64,000 nucleotides of DNA, from contig CP094668.1 of assembly GCA_022836915.1 (NCBI GenBank), positions 2,728,001 to 2,792,000 of the forward strand. Reading direction: 5' to 3'. This DNA comes from Paenibacillus sp. OVF10 (GTDB taxonomy: Bacteria > Bacillota > Bacilli > Paenibacillales > Paenibacillaceae). The notes under the pieces were generated by a model. The model was not told where the DNA came from, did not search any database, and saw nothing but the letters and a program-made list of their open reading frames with translations. Every line of letters starts with the position of its first letter. The stretch's first letter is position 1. Below are positions 39,226 to 48,855 of the stretch, in pieces. The position numbers and the translations under genes are program-made.

Positions 39226-40166
39226 GTGACCGAGACAGCCAGACCGACCCTTTCCGGGCTTCTGGAACAATTTGAAGCCATTGGCGGGCCGGAAGAGTTT
39301 GGTCCTGAAGGGATAGCAATAATGATTGCCTTATGGCGACGCAGTGCAAAGCTTGGGTGGCGTAAGGCATGGAAAATGACCAATACGGATCTCATGGTTC
39401 AAACGGGAATTACGAACAAAGGTACGCTAAATGCTCATCGAAAGAAGCTCGTTGATGCAGGATTGATTGCTTACATTCAACCGCCAAGAGGACAATCCAA
39501 AGGAGATTACAGCGTTGAATTCGACTTGTTGGGTGTCGGAGTGGAACAAAATTTGAACCACTTGGATAGCTACTCAGACGAAGTAGGACAGGAAGTGGAA
39601 CAGAATTTAGACCACTTTAACGGAGTAGGTGAGAAAGTGGAACAAAATCAAACCACTTTCCGCAAGTAGAACAAAAAGTGGAACAAATTTTAGACCCTGT
39701 ATTAAAAGATCTTCTTCTTTCTTCTTCTGCTTCATCATCTGCTACTGCAGACGGAAATCAAATTGATCGTCCACCTGATCCGGAGTATGAATCATTTTAC
39801 TCAGCTCACAAGCGAGTGTTTGGATTCGATTGCAATCCATTCCAAGCACAGCAACTTATCGTTTACATCGATGAGGACCATATGGACGAGGCTGTGGTGA
39901 TACGAGCGATGGAACGTGCGGCATTAGCTGCTTCAGGATACAGGTTCACCCTTATTACTAAGATCCTTGGAGATTATCTGAGGTCTGGGGCCAAAACATT
40001 TGAAGCAGCCAAAGCGTTGGACGACGCTTTCGAAGCAAGGAAAGGTTCTTCAGTTACAACAGCTTCGGTACCAAGTGGTCGGAGACAACAACCGTCTAGG
40101 CAACAGCAGAACCAGAGCCGACTGCAACAAATGTTGAGAGAGGAGGAGGCGCGTGGAAAGGGCTGA
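39226..40166 (+). CDS. DnaD-like replication initiation protein, apparent one-base frameshift
   Basis: Start GTG 39226 after GGAGGGGAG. The N-terminal winged helix (LGWRKAWKMTNTDLMVQTGI) is linked by a Gln/Glu-rich spacer with repeated VEQN words to a C-terminal DnaD-type domain (FYSAHKRVFGFDCNPFQAQQ). The frame breaks at the two C at 39660-39661; one extra C joins the halves, for 313 residues. Such proteins open the phage origin and recruit the helicase loader, which overlaps next. Confidence 0.82.
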
Positions 40167-40490
40167 TGTTCTTCGGTTGTTCATGCTAATCAGCGATGAG
40201 TACCCAAATTTTATAACTAGTGACGAGAACATAGACCGTCATCTCAAGGAGCTGAAAGATTTCCCTTTTGAAACGGCTGTCCAAAATGTTGAGCGTCACA
40301 TCAAGATAAGCAGTTTTTACCCCAAGATCTCTGAGATACGGGGTTTGCCGCTGACCAGTCAGCGCGTGAACGTGAGCTGGAAGCTACCAGGGCTTATCTG
40401 GATCAACGAGAAGCAAACCGGGCAAAAGCTACGTTACCGCCGCCTGGATGGAAGGATGAGTTACTTGCAAAGCTTCGACATACAAAATAA
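40153..40490 (+). CDS. Helicase loader/inhibitor (G39P-like), apparent one-base frameshift
   Basis: The N-terminal 64 residues (ADVLRLFMLISDEYPNF ... FYPKISEIRG) match loader proteins of the SPP1 G39P type. One extra T in the run 40344-40346 gives FAADQSARERELEATRAYLD and a stop at 40490, for 112 residues. Without it the frame runs into the helicase and creates a false 573-residue fusion. Confidence 0.78.
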
Positions 40491-41874
40491 TCTGCCGCAC
40501 AGCATGGAATTTGAACAATCAACACTTGGGGCAATGTTATTAAATCCTGATGAGGTCATGGAACTGGCTGAAGGACTCTCAGACGATGCGTTTTACGATA
40601 AAGCCCATCGCTTGATTTATATAGCCATAGCTGATCTGAAAGAATCCCAACAGCCCATTGATCTGGTGACGTTGACTTCACGTTTAAAGGCTAACGGAGA
40701 ACTTCAAGACATCGGCGGCGTTAGTTATTTGGCCAACTTAGTTCATGCTGTACCAACAACTGCAAATGCCAGCTATTACATCGAGCAGTTGCAAGACATG
40801 GCTATTCGCAGGGAGTTCATCCAAACAAGTCTTTTGCAGATCCAACAAGCTGCCAGTGGAACCAAAGTTCCGCAGCTACTTGCCAGTGCTTCAGCGGCGC
40901 AGGCCAAGATTGCTGATCGTGCTGCTCCAAAAGAGGACTTTAAGCCAATTAAAGGAATCATGATGCAGCTTGTTGATGATGTGGAAACTCGTGCATATAA
41001 CGTCAAGCATGGCATTGTCAATGGCATTCATACCGGGTTCATTGATCTGGACAGTATCACTGGTGGACTCCAGCGCAGTGACTTGATTATTGTGGCAGCT
41101 CGTCCTTCCGTGGGTAAGACGGCGTTTGCCTTGAACATCGCTCAGAACGTTGCGAAAGATACCAAAGAAGCAGTAGCAGTATTCAGTCTGGAGATGTCTG
41201 CTGGACAGTTCGCACAACGGATGGTCAGTTCAGAGGGCAACGTTGAAGCCACTGCAATGAAAATGGGTGAAATGGAGGACCAGGATTGGATCAACATGAC
41301 CAAAGCAGTTGGGATTTTGGCTGAAACTAATATTTATGTCGATGATTCAGCAGGAATAACCATTCAGGGCATTTGTTCCAAATGCCGTCGTCTGAAGAAA
41401 GAAAAAGGATTGGCCATGATCATGATCGATTACCTGCAGCTTATTGAAGTTGCCGGAGGTAAAGGTAAATCGGGTGAAAATCGTCAGCAAGAAGTTTCTT
41501 ACATCAGTCGGACATTGAAGCATTTAGCCCGCGAACTGGACGTTCCAGTCATCGCATTATCCCAGCTCAGCCGAGCTGTCGAGCAACGACAGGACAAACG
41601 GCCGATGATGAGTGATCTTCGTGAATCGGGTTCGATTGAGCAAGATGCCGACATCGTATCGTTCTTGTACCGGGACGACTACTACAACGCTGAGACAGAG
41701 AAGAAGAACATCATCGAAATCATCATTGGTAAACAACGTAACGGCCCCGTGGGTACCGTTGAACTGGTCTTCCTGAAGCAGTTCAATAAATTTGTGAACT
41801 ATGAGCGGAAGCATAACTATGGCCCAACGCCGCCACAACTGCCCCAAAACATTGAACAACACCAATGGGCGTAA
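40465..41874 (+). CDS. DnaB-like replicative helicase
   Basis: About 469 residues from a TTG at 40465 (ATGs at 40456 and 40504 are alternatives). The N-terminal domain begins EFEQSTLGAMLLNPDEVMEL; Walker A is RPSVGKTAFAL, Walker B is MIMIDYLQLIE, then LSQLSRAVEQRQDKRPMMSD and an arginine-finger region. It unwinds DNA at the phage fork. It overlaps the loader gene. Confidence 0.9.
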   Translation: MQSFDIQNNLPHSMEFEQSTLGAMLLNPDEVMELAEGLSDDAFYDKAHRLIYIAIADLKESQQPIDLVTLTSRLKANGELQDIGGVSYLANLVHAVPTTANASYYIEQLQDMAIRREFIQTSLLQIQQAASGTKVPQLLASASAAQAKIADRAAPKEDFKPIKGIMMQLVDDVETRAYNVKHGIVNGIHTGFIDLDSITGGLQRSDLIIVAARPSVGKTAFALNIAQNVAKDTKEAVAVFSLEMSAGQFAQRMVSSEGNVEATAMKMGEMEDQDWINMTKAVGILAETNIYVDDSAGITIQGICSKCRRLKKEKGLAMIMIDYLQLIEVAGGKGKSGENRQQEVSYISRTLKHLARELDVPVIALSQLSRAVEQRQDKRPMMSDLRESGSIEQDADIVSFLYRDDYYNAETEKKNIIEIIIGKQRNGPVGTVELVFLKQFNKFVNYERKHNYGPTPPQLPQNIEQHQWA

Positions 41875-41886
41875 GGAGGAACGGAC

Positions 41887-42045
41887 ATGAAGCAAGGTAA
41901 ACGGCCGACAAAGCGGCAAAAGATTGAGATTAAGGCTAATGGCCTGAATGCAGAGAACTGGCTGGTTGAAAGGGATTTGCCAGATCAAATGGTCATTGTT
42001 CACCGCTTCTCAGGTAAGCCAAGAACTATTCGGCGGGGAGCATGA
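41887..42045 (+). CDS. DUF6906-like small phage protein
   Basis: 52 residues: MKQGKRPTKRQKIEIKANGL then NAENWLVERDL. TAAGGAGGAAC precedes the ATG. This family is common beside replication genes in Bacillales phages; its role is unknown. Confidence 0.75.
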   Translation: MKQGKRPTKRQKIEIKANGLNAENWLVERDLPDQMVIVHRFSGKPRTIRRGA

Positions 42046-42248
42046 TGGGCAGTCCTTATACCAGATGGTCGGTGTCAGAGTACATGAGACATCGATTCAT
42101 GAATACAGGACAGGTTCCAGATCTGGACGAGCTGCAAGCAGAGTTCGAGGGAATTGATCAAACTGAGCTCCACGAAGGGATCGCTGAGTTTGATGAAATT
42201 GCTGGCGAATGGCCGGAACTGGAGGTGCAGCATGCGAAAGCTGATTGA
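42042..42248 (+). CDS. Phage hypothetical protein
   Basis: 68 residues, acidic, four-base overlap with the previous gene. No family recognised. Confidence 0.55.
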   Translation: MMGSPYTRWSVSEYMRHRFMNTGQVPDLDELQAEFEGIDQTELHEGIAEFDEIAGEWPELEVQHAKAD

Positions 42249-42390
42249 TCCGCACCATCAGACACATTTGAGTTACGCCGTACGCGGTGACGATGGTCGG
42301 AAACTGGCTGAGGTGTTTGTCATTCGGCGGGACATGTTGCCGGCGCGTCAACGGCGTAGAGAAAGAACGAAAGGACGGCGACGCACATGA
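42232..42390 (+). CDS. Phage hypothetical protein
   Basis: 52 residues from ATG 42232, Arg-rich C terminus (PARQRRRERTKGRRRT). It has ACTGGAGGTG upstream and overlaps both neighbours. Confidence 0.55.
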   Translation: MRKLIDPHHQTHLSYAVRGDDGRKLAEVFVIRRDMLPARQRRRERTKGRRRT

Positions 42391-42812
42391 TCACTTTCAC
42401 AGTATATGGTGAGCCGGTGGCGCAGGGGCGTCCAAAAGCTTCGACCAGAACAGGTTTTGTGAAGATGTACGATCCGAAGAAGTCTAAGGATTACAAAGAT
42501 TACGTGAAGCTGGCAGCCAGTGAACACGCACCTGATGCTTTGTTACTCGGACCTATCGGCATGGTGTTGACGGTTTACCGATCTATACCAAAATCCATTA
42601 GCAAAAGCCCAAAGAAGGCGATGCTCGCTGAAGCTGGGCACATCGTACCGACAACTAAGCCGGACGTGGACAATTACCTGAAGGGTGTAAAAGATGCCCT
42701 CAAAGGTGTGATTTGGAAGGATGATAGTCAGGTTGTTGAAGTGTTTGCTCGGAAGCGATACAGCGCACGACCACGCATTGAAGTGAAGATCAAGGAATTA
42801 TCACAATTATAA
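42387..42812 (+). CDS. RusA-family Holliday junction resolvase
   Basis: 141 residues. N-terminal FTVYGEPVAQGRPKAS, then the catalytic-Asp segment KPDVDNYLKGVKDALKGVIW, followed by DDSQVVE. It resolves recombination intermediates before packaging. The ATGA overlap with the previous gene couples translation. Confidence 0.92.
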   Translation: MITFTVYGEPVAQGRPKASTRTGFVKMYDPKKSKDYKDYVKLAASEHAPDALLLGPIGMVLTVYRSIPKSISKSPKKAMLAEAGHIVPTTKPDVDNYLKGVKDALKGVIWKDDSQVVEVFARKRYSARPRIEVKIKELSQL

Positions 42813-42832
42813 AATTTAAGGAGATGACTGGA

Positions 42833-43696
42833 ATGATTAAAAACTTTGCAAAATTCAGCGCAACAATGGGAAAAGGATTTAAAGTCGGCGAGTCTGATGT
42901 GGAGATTAAACTTACTTTGCCGTTGAAGGTTGTTCAGGATAATTTCATGTTCTTGTCCACTAACCAAGGTGAGAAAATCAATGTGTTCCTTGGAGATCCG
43001 CAAGCAGCATTTGAGTTTGAAGAGGATGAACGGGACGCTATGTACCGTACTTGGAACGGGGGTCGTCGTGTGACAACCGATGCATCAGGAGTGGTGACCA
43101 GAATTGAGGGAGCTGACGAACCTGAGCAGGACGAGAATCAGGCTCAGTTGTTTGGACCAGCTGAAGCGCCAATTGATCAAGAGCAACCAACTGGAGACGG
43201 TCAGGAAACTGGTGAGGGTGACGCCCAGCCAACTGTTCCACCGACAGGTGGCGATGATCCTGGTACCGATCCAAATGATCCTTACGGTGATAACGATAAC
43301 AATGACATTCCAGACTGGATGAAGGATGGCGGCGATGATCAGTCCGGATCGAAGGAAATGGACTTTACTTCTTCAGAAGGTGACAAACCGCCGACCGATA
43401 CCCAACACGTAACACAACAAGATCCGCCTGCAGCTGATAAAGCAAATCCACCTGCCGAGATCGGTAAGGAAGAACTTGAGATGTTCATTCTTAATCAACG
43501 GCCGATTTTTGATGATATCAAGTTCGCTGATGGTCCTGCTGATTTCCCTGCACTCCTTCAGCAACGGAAGGTAGAGGGCAAGACATGGTTGGAGATCTCA
43601 AAAGAAATGAACATCCCGAGTTCACAGATCAGCTCCAAGTTCAACGCATATAAAAAGAGAGTTGCTAAGATGATGCAGGATGGCGTAGCAGTCTAA
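42833..43696 (+). CDS. Phage protein with acidic low-complexity linker and C-terminal helix-turn-helix-like region
   Basis: 287 residues from ATG 42833 after AAGGAGATGA. Residues 1-80 form a compact domain (FSATMGKGFKVGESDVEIKL). About 85-210 is a Gln/Glu/Asp/Gly/Pro-rich linker with repeated GDGQE and DDPG words. The C terminus (KTWLEISKEMNIPSSQISSK) resembles a DNA-binding helix pair. The function is unknown. Confidence 0.65.
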   Translation: MIKNFAKFSATMGKGFKVGESDVEIKLTLPLKVVQDNFMFLSTNQGEKINVFLGDPQAAFEFEEDERDAMYRTWNGGRRVTTDASGVVTRIEGADEPEQDENQAQLFGPAEAPIDQEQPTGDGQETGEGDAQPTVPPTGGDDPGTDPNDPYGDNDNNDIPDWMKDGGDDQSGSKEMDFTSSEGDKPPTDTQHVTQQDPPAADKANPPAEIGKEELEMFILNQRPIFDDIKFADGPADFPALLQQRKVEGKTWLEISKEMNIPSSQISSKFNAYKKRVAKMMQDGVAV

Positions 43697-43717
43697 GCAT
43701 CATTCATATAGCAGCAT

Positions 43718-43740
43718 CCCCGGTCGATCGTTTGCCGGGG
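43718..43740 (+). terminator. GC-rich hairpin, terminator-like
   Basis: CCCCGG pairs with CCGGGG, 21 bases after the stop; no T run follows. Confidence 0.35.
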
Positions 43741-43803
43741 TGACCAGCTGCATGCATCAAACAGAACGTATGATCTCAAATTCACCAAGAAAGGGCGATA
43801 TCA

Positions 43804-44244
43804 ATGAAAGAATCCGTTAAGAAATATCAGATTCAAGCAGAGTTGGAGGAATTGCTTCCTCGTATGCAACATGTTTTCAAACAAATTAAAAACATGGAGG
43901 ACGAATGGTCTAATCATTATGACCGGCACGATCCGGACGACCAGTATCTGCGTGGGATGTTTTATAAAGCTGGTGATCTGATGGATGATGCGGCGCGTGT
44001 GTTGATTCAAGCTTTTGCGGATGTCCGGGACGAAGGACATGTATATTTGCAGTCAAACGGGCGGTACGAGTTGAATGGTACCGAGCTTTTCAGTGGATCT
44101 CCTATTGAGTTTCTGGCCGTTGATATCGATCCGCCACGTTGGGTATTGACTCACATCGAACACTACGATGGGGAGTATCGCTTGGTTAATCACCGTGAAG
44201 TTCCATTAGATGGTTTGCACGTTCGAAATAAACAGATTCGATAA
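43804..44244 (+). CDS. DUF5348-like phage protein
   Basis: 146 residues. A helical N terminus and a C-terminal domain NGRYELNGTELFSGSPIEF ... WVLTHIEHYDGEYRLV, the DUF5348 pattern. AAGGGCG lies upstream. Confidence 0.65.
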   Translation: MKESVKKYQIQAELEELLPRMQHVFKQIKNMEDEWSNHYDRHDPDDQYLRGMFYKAGDLMDDAARVLIQAFADVRDEGHVYLQSNGRYELNGTELFSGSPIEFLAVDIDPPRWVLTHIEHYDGEYRLVNHREVPLDGLHVRNKQIR

Positions 44245-44259
44245 GGTAGGGGTGATCAC

Positions 44260-44496
44260 ATGAAAAATACATTAGGAGATTTGCAAAATCATTTGTTCGC
44301 CCAGCTTGAACGGCTGAGTGATGAAGATTTAACCGGTGAAAAGCTTAACGAAGAAATCGGCCGTGCTAAAGCAGTCACAAGCGTTGCTTCTCAAATTATT
44401 GCAAATGGATCTCTTGTTCTGGAAGCTGCAAAACTTGCTGATGATCGGATGAATGCTAACACTGTTGTTCCTGCAATGCTTAAAGGTGAAAACTGA
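44260..44496 (+). CDS. Phage hypothetical protein
   Basis: 78 residues, helical (AKAVTSVASQIIANGSLVLE). This type often precedes an HNH endonuclease gene in Firmicutes phages, as it does here. The stop overlaps the HNH start. Confidence 0.6.
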   Translation: MKNTLGDLQNHLFAQLERLSDEDLTGEKLNEEIGRAKAVTSVASQIIANGSLVLEAAKLADDRMNANTVVPAMLKGEN

Positions 44497-45274
44497 TGGC
44501 GTGGTACACCCATGAGCAGAAGAAATTTATTCATGATATCGCACAAGGTAGATATAACTCAGAAATTGCTGAATTATTTCAAGCTGAGTTTGGTATTGAG
44601 GTTTCAGCAGGTCAGATAAAATCGTTTTAAGCTAATCACAAGATTAAAAGTAACGTCCCACGTAAACGTACAACTGGCGATGAAGGTTTGTTTACACGAG
44701 AACAAAAAGAGTTCATCAGTGAAAATGTTGAGGGCCGACAAAATCAGGAACTCGCTGATCAAGTCAATGAAAAGTTCGATCTGCAGATCACTGCAAAGCA
44801 AATGAAGACGCATAAAAAAATCATTATTTATTAAGTGGATTGGATTGTCGATTCCAAGTTGGTCATGTCCCATTAATTAAAGGAACAAAGGGACTATACA
44901 ACGTTGGTGGCAATCATACTTCATTCAAGAAAGGACACCGACCTTCTAATTACCTGAAGGTTGGATCTGAGAGAGTCACTGTCGATGGATACGCGGAAAT
45001 AAAGATTGCTGCTCCCAATAAGTGGCGTAGAAAACACTTGATCTTGTGGGAAAACCACCATGGACGCGAAGTCCCGGAAGGTCATGCTGTCCTTTTCGGT
45101 GATGGAAATCGGAGTATTTTTGATCCGGATAATTTAGTTCTGGTGTCTCGTGGCCAACTCGCAATCATGAATAAAAGAGGGCTGATTCATAAAGACGCTG
45201 AGTTAACCAGGACAGGTGTCATCATGGCAGACATCATTAAGAAGATTGGAGAACGGAGGTGTGAGAAGAAATGA
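44496..45274 (+). CDS. HNH homing-type endonuclease, broken by one frameshift and one stop
   Basis: 259 residues when repaired. Two helix-turn-helix repeats (YTHEQKKFIHDIAQGRYNSE and LFTREQKEFISENVEGRQNQ) precede an HNH domain with KHLILWENHHGREVPEGHAV, then the D-x-DNL motif. TAA at 44628-44630 stops the frame within TTTTAA where TTTAAA would give Phe-Lys. The seven-A run at 44814-44820 needs one more A. It may nick DNA near a cos site or be a mobile homing enzyme. Confidence 0.78.
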
Positions 45275-45390
45275 TGATATGGATGACCTGACATTTGTGT
45301 TTAGTTATGTAACGTGAATTTCAAATTTTAGCTTTTTTAAAAATTAGAAAAATAATGTGCCCCCTATATTTTCTTAGGGGCGATGAGAAT

Positions 45391-45825
45391 CTATTGGATA
45401 GTTTGAGCTAATAAGACTGCGTCATCAAAATCATTGTCCGTCCAATCTTCAAATCCAAGTTGTATAAAACTGAGCCCACTTGATTGTGATGTTATTTTGT
45501 AAGGTGATTGTCTCCAATTGTTATCTTGAGGATTCAAATTCCAAGCTGTAACAAATAATCTTATAGGATACGGAGAATTGTTTTTTTCAGATATCCAGTC
45601 AGAGTTTCCAGCATTTCTATTGTCTCTTTTGAGAATTTCACTTAACTCATGATTGTAAATAATTATCGAATTTTCATTATTAGCATTAAATCCAAATTGT
45701 AATTTTAGCCTGTATCCAGGATGAATATTCATTTCGAAGGTGTGATTTAAATCAATCGAATTGTTCTTGTTTGGGCCTAATGCTTTTGATGTTGTTGGAA
45801 AATCTTTTATATCTAAATCTGGCAT
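45391..45825 (-). CDS. LecB/PA-IIL-like calcium-dependent lectin
   Basis: 144 residues from ATG 45825 after AGAGGAGTG. The C-terminal GFEDWTDNDFDDAVLLAQ closely parallels the calcium-binding loop of the fucose lectin LecB (SEDGTDNDYNDAVV), with acidic ligands E, D, D, D and D in register. The rest is a beta sandwich with RLKLQFGFNANNENSIIIYN. It is antisense to all nearby phage genes and AT-rich, so it looks like a cargo gene with its own control. No signal peptide. Confidence 0.75.
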   Translation of the reverse strand: MPDLDIKDFPTTSKALGPNKNNSIDLNHTFEMNIHPGYRLKLQFGFNANNENSIIIYNHELSEILKRDNRNAGNSDWISEKNNSPYPIRLFVTAWNLNPQDNNWRQSPYKITSQSSGLSFIQLGFEDWTDNDFDDAVLLAQTIQ

Positions 45826-45942
45826 TTGTAACACTCCTCTAAGTGGTTTTTTTACGAAGTTATTATGGGATTCGGATAAAAATATTATTCTTATTAACAT
45901 CATTTGATTAAATGTTTTTAATTTCCATATGATGAGTTTTAT

Positions 45943-46146
45943 GTGAGAGATTATTATCTTGATCCAATGATGGGTTACCGAAGCGTGAAGACGGAGACGT
46001 AGAGAGAGGAACGGATTGAGCAACATCTGAAAGGAATTGGTGCTGAGCATCCACCTAAACGGCCTGACAAGCTGCAAAAGGCGGTTACTGCTCCACAACA
46101 GCATAATGGAAACAGTAGGTACTACAAACGCGGGGGTGAGTGGTAA
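45943..46146 (+). pseudogene. Small phage gene with an internal amber codon
   Basis: A 68-codon frame starts GTG (MRDYYLDPMMGYRSVK) and ends YYKRGGEW, but TAG at 46000-46002 interrupts it. No start codon is available after the TAG, so the second part is untranslated unless the codon is an error or is suppressed. The 3' end abuts the next small gene. Confidence 0.4.
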
Positions 46147-46272
46147 TTGGAACGGGATTTTAGGGCATTGCTTTTGGAGTACGGATATCCGCAAGACTTG
46201 GTAAACGGCTGGTCCGTTGAAGAATGTGAAGCGGAGTGGGACGAGTTCTGCAGCGAAGTTATTCCATTATAA
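46147..46272 (+). CDS. Small phage protein
   Basis: 41 residues from TTG 46147 with GGGGGTGAG upstream: acidic, aromatic (NGWSVEECEAEWDEFCSE). The type is common just upstream of arpU. Unknown function. Confidence 0.5.
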   Translation: MERDFRALLLEYGYPQDLVNGWSVEECEAEWDEFCSEVIPL

Positions 46273-46281
46273 ACAAATATC

Positions 46282-46308
46282 CCCCGCAAGCTTGCCGGCA
46301 CGGCGGGG
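46282..46308 (+). terminator. GC-rich hairpin before arpU
   Basis: CCCCGC pairs with GCGGGG; no T run. It may attenuate read-through into the late regulator. Confidence 0.4.
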
Positions 46309-46358
46309 ACACATCGAATAAACCTCACCAAAAATTATAACACGGTGAGGGGATCAAA

Positions 46359-46838
46359 ATGGGGAAACGCCGAAAAAACAACTTACAATTAACTTTTAAC
46401 ATACTGCCGATCGACGAGAAAGCTACCCGCCGCGCTGTGGAAGAGTATCTGGAGACTGTTCGGCAGTACCGGCAGATCGGTTTCGTGAGACGTGAGGAAG
46501 CAGTCACGCAGGCTTATGTATATAGAGAACATCAATCTACTAATGCAATCAGCAAACAGACTGAACGGATTGCTATATATAATGTGGATAAGGAAGCTGA
46601 ACTGATAGAGAAAGACCGGTTGCTCAGTTTAGCCATGGAAAAGCTTTCTTCGGTACAACGTGAGGTAATTCAACGCAGCTATCTTGATGTTGAGGGAGAG
46701 TTTGATTATATAAATTGTGGAGAGATAGGAGTGAGTGATAGAACATATCGGAGAATTAAAAATGAAGCAATAAATATGTTGGCTTTAATTCTAAACTTAA
46801 ATGTAGTTAACAATGTTCTACTAAATGAAGTAAGATAG
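46359..46838 (+). CDS. ArpU-family late transcription regulator
   Basis: 159 residues. Sigma-factor-like layout: helical N terminus with EYLETVRQYRQ, central AYVYREHQSTNAIS, and a C-terminal region-4-like HTH (LSSVQREVIQRSYLD ... GEIGVSDRTYRRIKNEA). ArpU proteins switch on late genes in Firmicutes phages. It follows a GGTGAGGGGA ribosome site and precedes the late region. Confidence 0.87.
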   Translation: MGKRRKNNLQLTFNILPIDEKATRRAVEEYLETVRQYRQIGFVRREEAVTQAYVYREHQSTNAISKQTERIAIYNVDKEAELIEKDRLLSLAMEKLSSVQREVIQRSYLDVEGEFDYINCGEIGVSDRTYRRIKNEAINMLALILNLNVVNNVLLNEVR

Positions 46839-46895
46839 CTGGCAAAAAAAGTGTTAGCTATTTTTTTATGATAAACTGTGATTATGGAGGGAAAT

Positions 46896-48435
46896 ATGAA
46901 AATTTCAGAAGCATATCCAATTCAAATATTTGCAACATATAGTGACCTTTTTGGAGAAGTTTTTAACAAAGAACGTTTGAAGGATATTATACATGATCTT
47001 CCTCTTGGGGGAATGATAAATATTCTTTCAAAGTTGAATGGAGATGAACTTGATGAAAAAATCAGACATGAATTTATTACTTTTTTGAAAACAAACGTAA
47101 CTAATTCTGAATTAATTATACAAAAAGTTGAAGGGATGAAGCTATACACACCACAGGGTTTATTGACACTATGGAAGTGGTTTCTCTCATATGGAGATTG
47201 GAATAAAATCGATGTTTTTTTTGAGACTAACAGAAGCATAAGTACTAATTTGTATCTTCATCTTATAATTGGAGATTATCTGTATGAAAAAAAGATGAGA
47301 ACGATGAAGATGAAATTCTTTATGAGATGTTTAGTAATCTGAATTTTAATTCACACGAAGACATTGCTTCAGCACTAGCGCGTGCTTGTGTGATTTATGC
47401 TGAAATTGCAAAGAACAAAGACTACTTCAATTCTAGGGAGTATATGGATATAAATGCTGCTTTTCAAGGGAAATATGATTATAGTATTACGGAATATTTA
47501 GCATGTATATTTTCTATTTTTTCGTCGTTTGATGCGGCTAAAAATGATATGAGCAAAAGCGCAGCAAGAGATTTGGATTTTTTCAAACAATTTGTTGAAC
47601 ATGTGAAAATTGAAAAAATACTGGATGAACTTTCGGTAGACATAAAAGTGGCCAAGAGATGGGCTGCTGAAAACATAGATAATAGCTGGAATTATCAACT
47701 GTTTAAAGAGAAACCGTTGATCAAACTGGATAATGGTTTCTACTTACCTTTTAGTGTGAACCTTCTAAGACAGCAGATGTTTTCTCAATTGTTTTTAAAA
47801 TTAGAGAATGCTTCCCCAAAGATAATGAACAAATTATAAGCTTCATAGGAAGATGCTTCGAAAAGTATGTGGAGATTATTACTGAAGAGGCAGTAAGCTT
47901 GTCAAATATTGATTATAAAGTCATTCCCGAATTTACATTCGGTCACAATAAATCGCCTGATTATATGCTTCGCTTAGGTAAGAAGTTACTGGCGGTTGAA
48001 GTAAAGAATAGAAGATTAAAATTAGACTCAATTATTAACAAGAACCAAGAAACGATTCATTCTGATATGGGAAATATGATCGAAAGTCCAATTCTTCAAC
48101 TTTCTAGGTGCATAAAGAAATTGATAGAAAAGAACCATCCTTCTGTAGCAGGGATAGAGGAAATCTATCTTGCCGTTGTAACACAGGGATCTATAGCGAC
48201 TTTACCGAATTTTATGAAAGATATTGAAGATAATGTATTTGGTAGATTTGAAATTCCAGTAAAATCAATTTATCATTTTGATATTCAAGAATATGAAAGT
48301 TTATTAGCGATAATAGCGAAACAGGGGCTAAACCAATATTCAGGATTCTTGATAACAAAACCAGACTGGCTCCCTATATATCATTTAACAATTATTTGTA
48401 TAAAAGATCCTATTCCAAGAAACGTCTACCTTTAA
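46896..48435 (+). CDS. Large PD-(D/E)XK nuclease-like protein, two apparent one-base frameshifts
   Basis: 513 residues when repaired (one A in 47287-47293, one C in 47814-47817). The N-terminal 300 residues are helical with no known domain. The C-terminal part carries KSPDYMLRLGKKLLAVEVKN, a PD-(D/E)XK nuclease signature (Asp, then Glu-x-Lys). GC is much lower than in flanking phage genes. It sits between the late regulator and late genes, a typical place for defence cargo. Function is not known. Confidence 0.65.
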
Positions 48436-48708
48436 TCAATCAAAAGTTTAACCATTACACAGACGAATTTCTAGATATTCTAACTGGGAATCAAACAAGA
48501 GACCGCTAAATGGCCATGTTTTGACCTTAACTTGGCCCTGAGCTGGATTTTTACATGATATATTTGTAATGTGGAAATCGGGCGAGAATGAAACGCACAG
48601 CTGCAATAGCGGCATATAACTGGGGCGTTCCTCTTCTCGCTTTTTCTGTTAACTTAAGAAGGTAATTCAATTCAAATACCGAATTAGTTGTTGGGGAGGT
48701 GTCAATCA

Positions 48709-48855
48709 TTGGATTTCTGGCAACTATTAATTGCGTGGATTTGTATCATCTGCTGGGTTATCGTGTATAAAGATCGGGTAAGCAAATGGATAATGTATCC
48801 TTTGTCGCTTGTTTGCGTGTTTGGTACATTCATTTATTGGATTCTTAATCAATAA
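48709..48855 (+). CDS. Small two-helix membrane protein
   Basis: 48 residues from TTG 48709 after GGGGAGGTG. Two hydrophobic segments (LLIAWICIICWVIVY and YPLSLVCVFGTFIYWIL). It could be a holin-like or exclusion peptide. Confidence 0.6.
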   Translation: MDFWQLLIAWICIICWVIVYKDRVSKWIMYPLSLVCVFGTFIYWILNQ

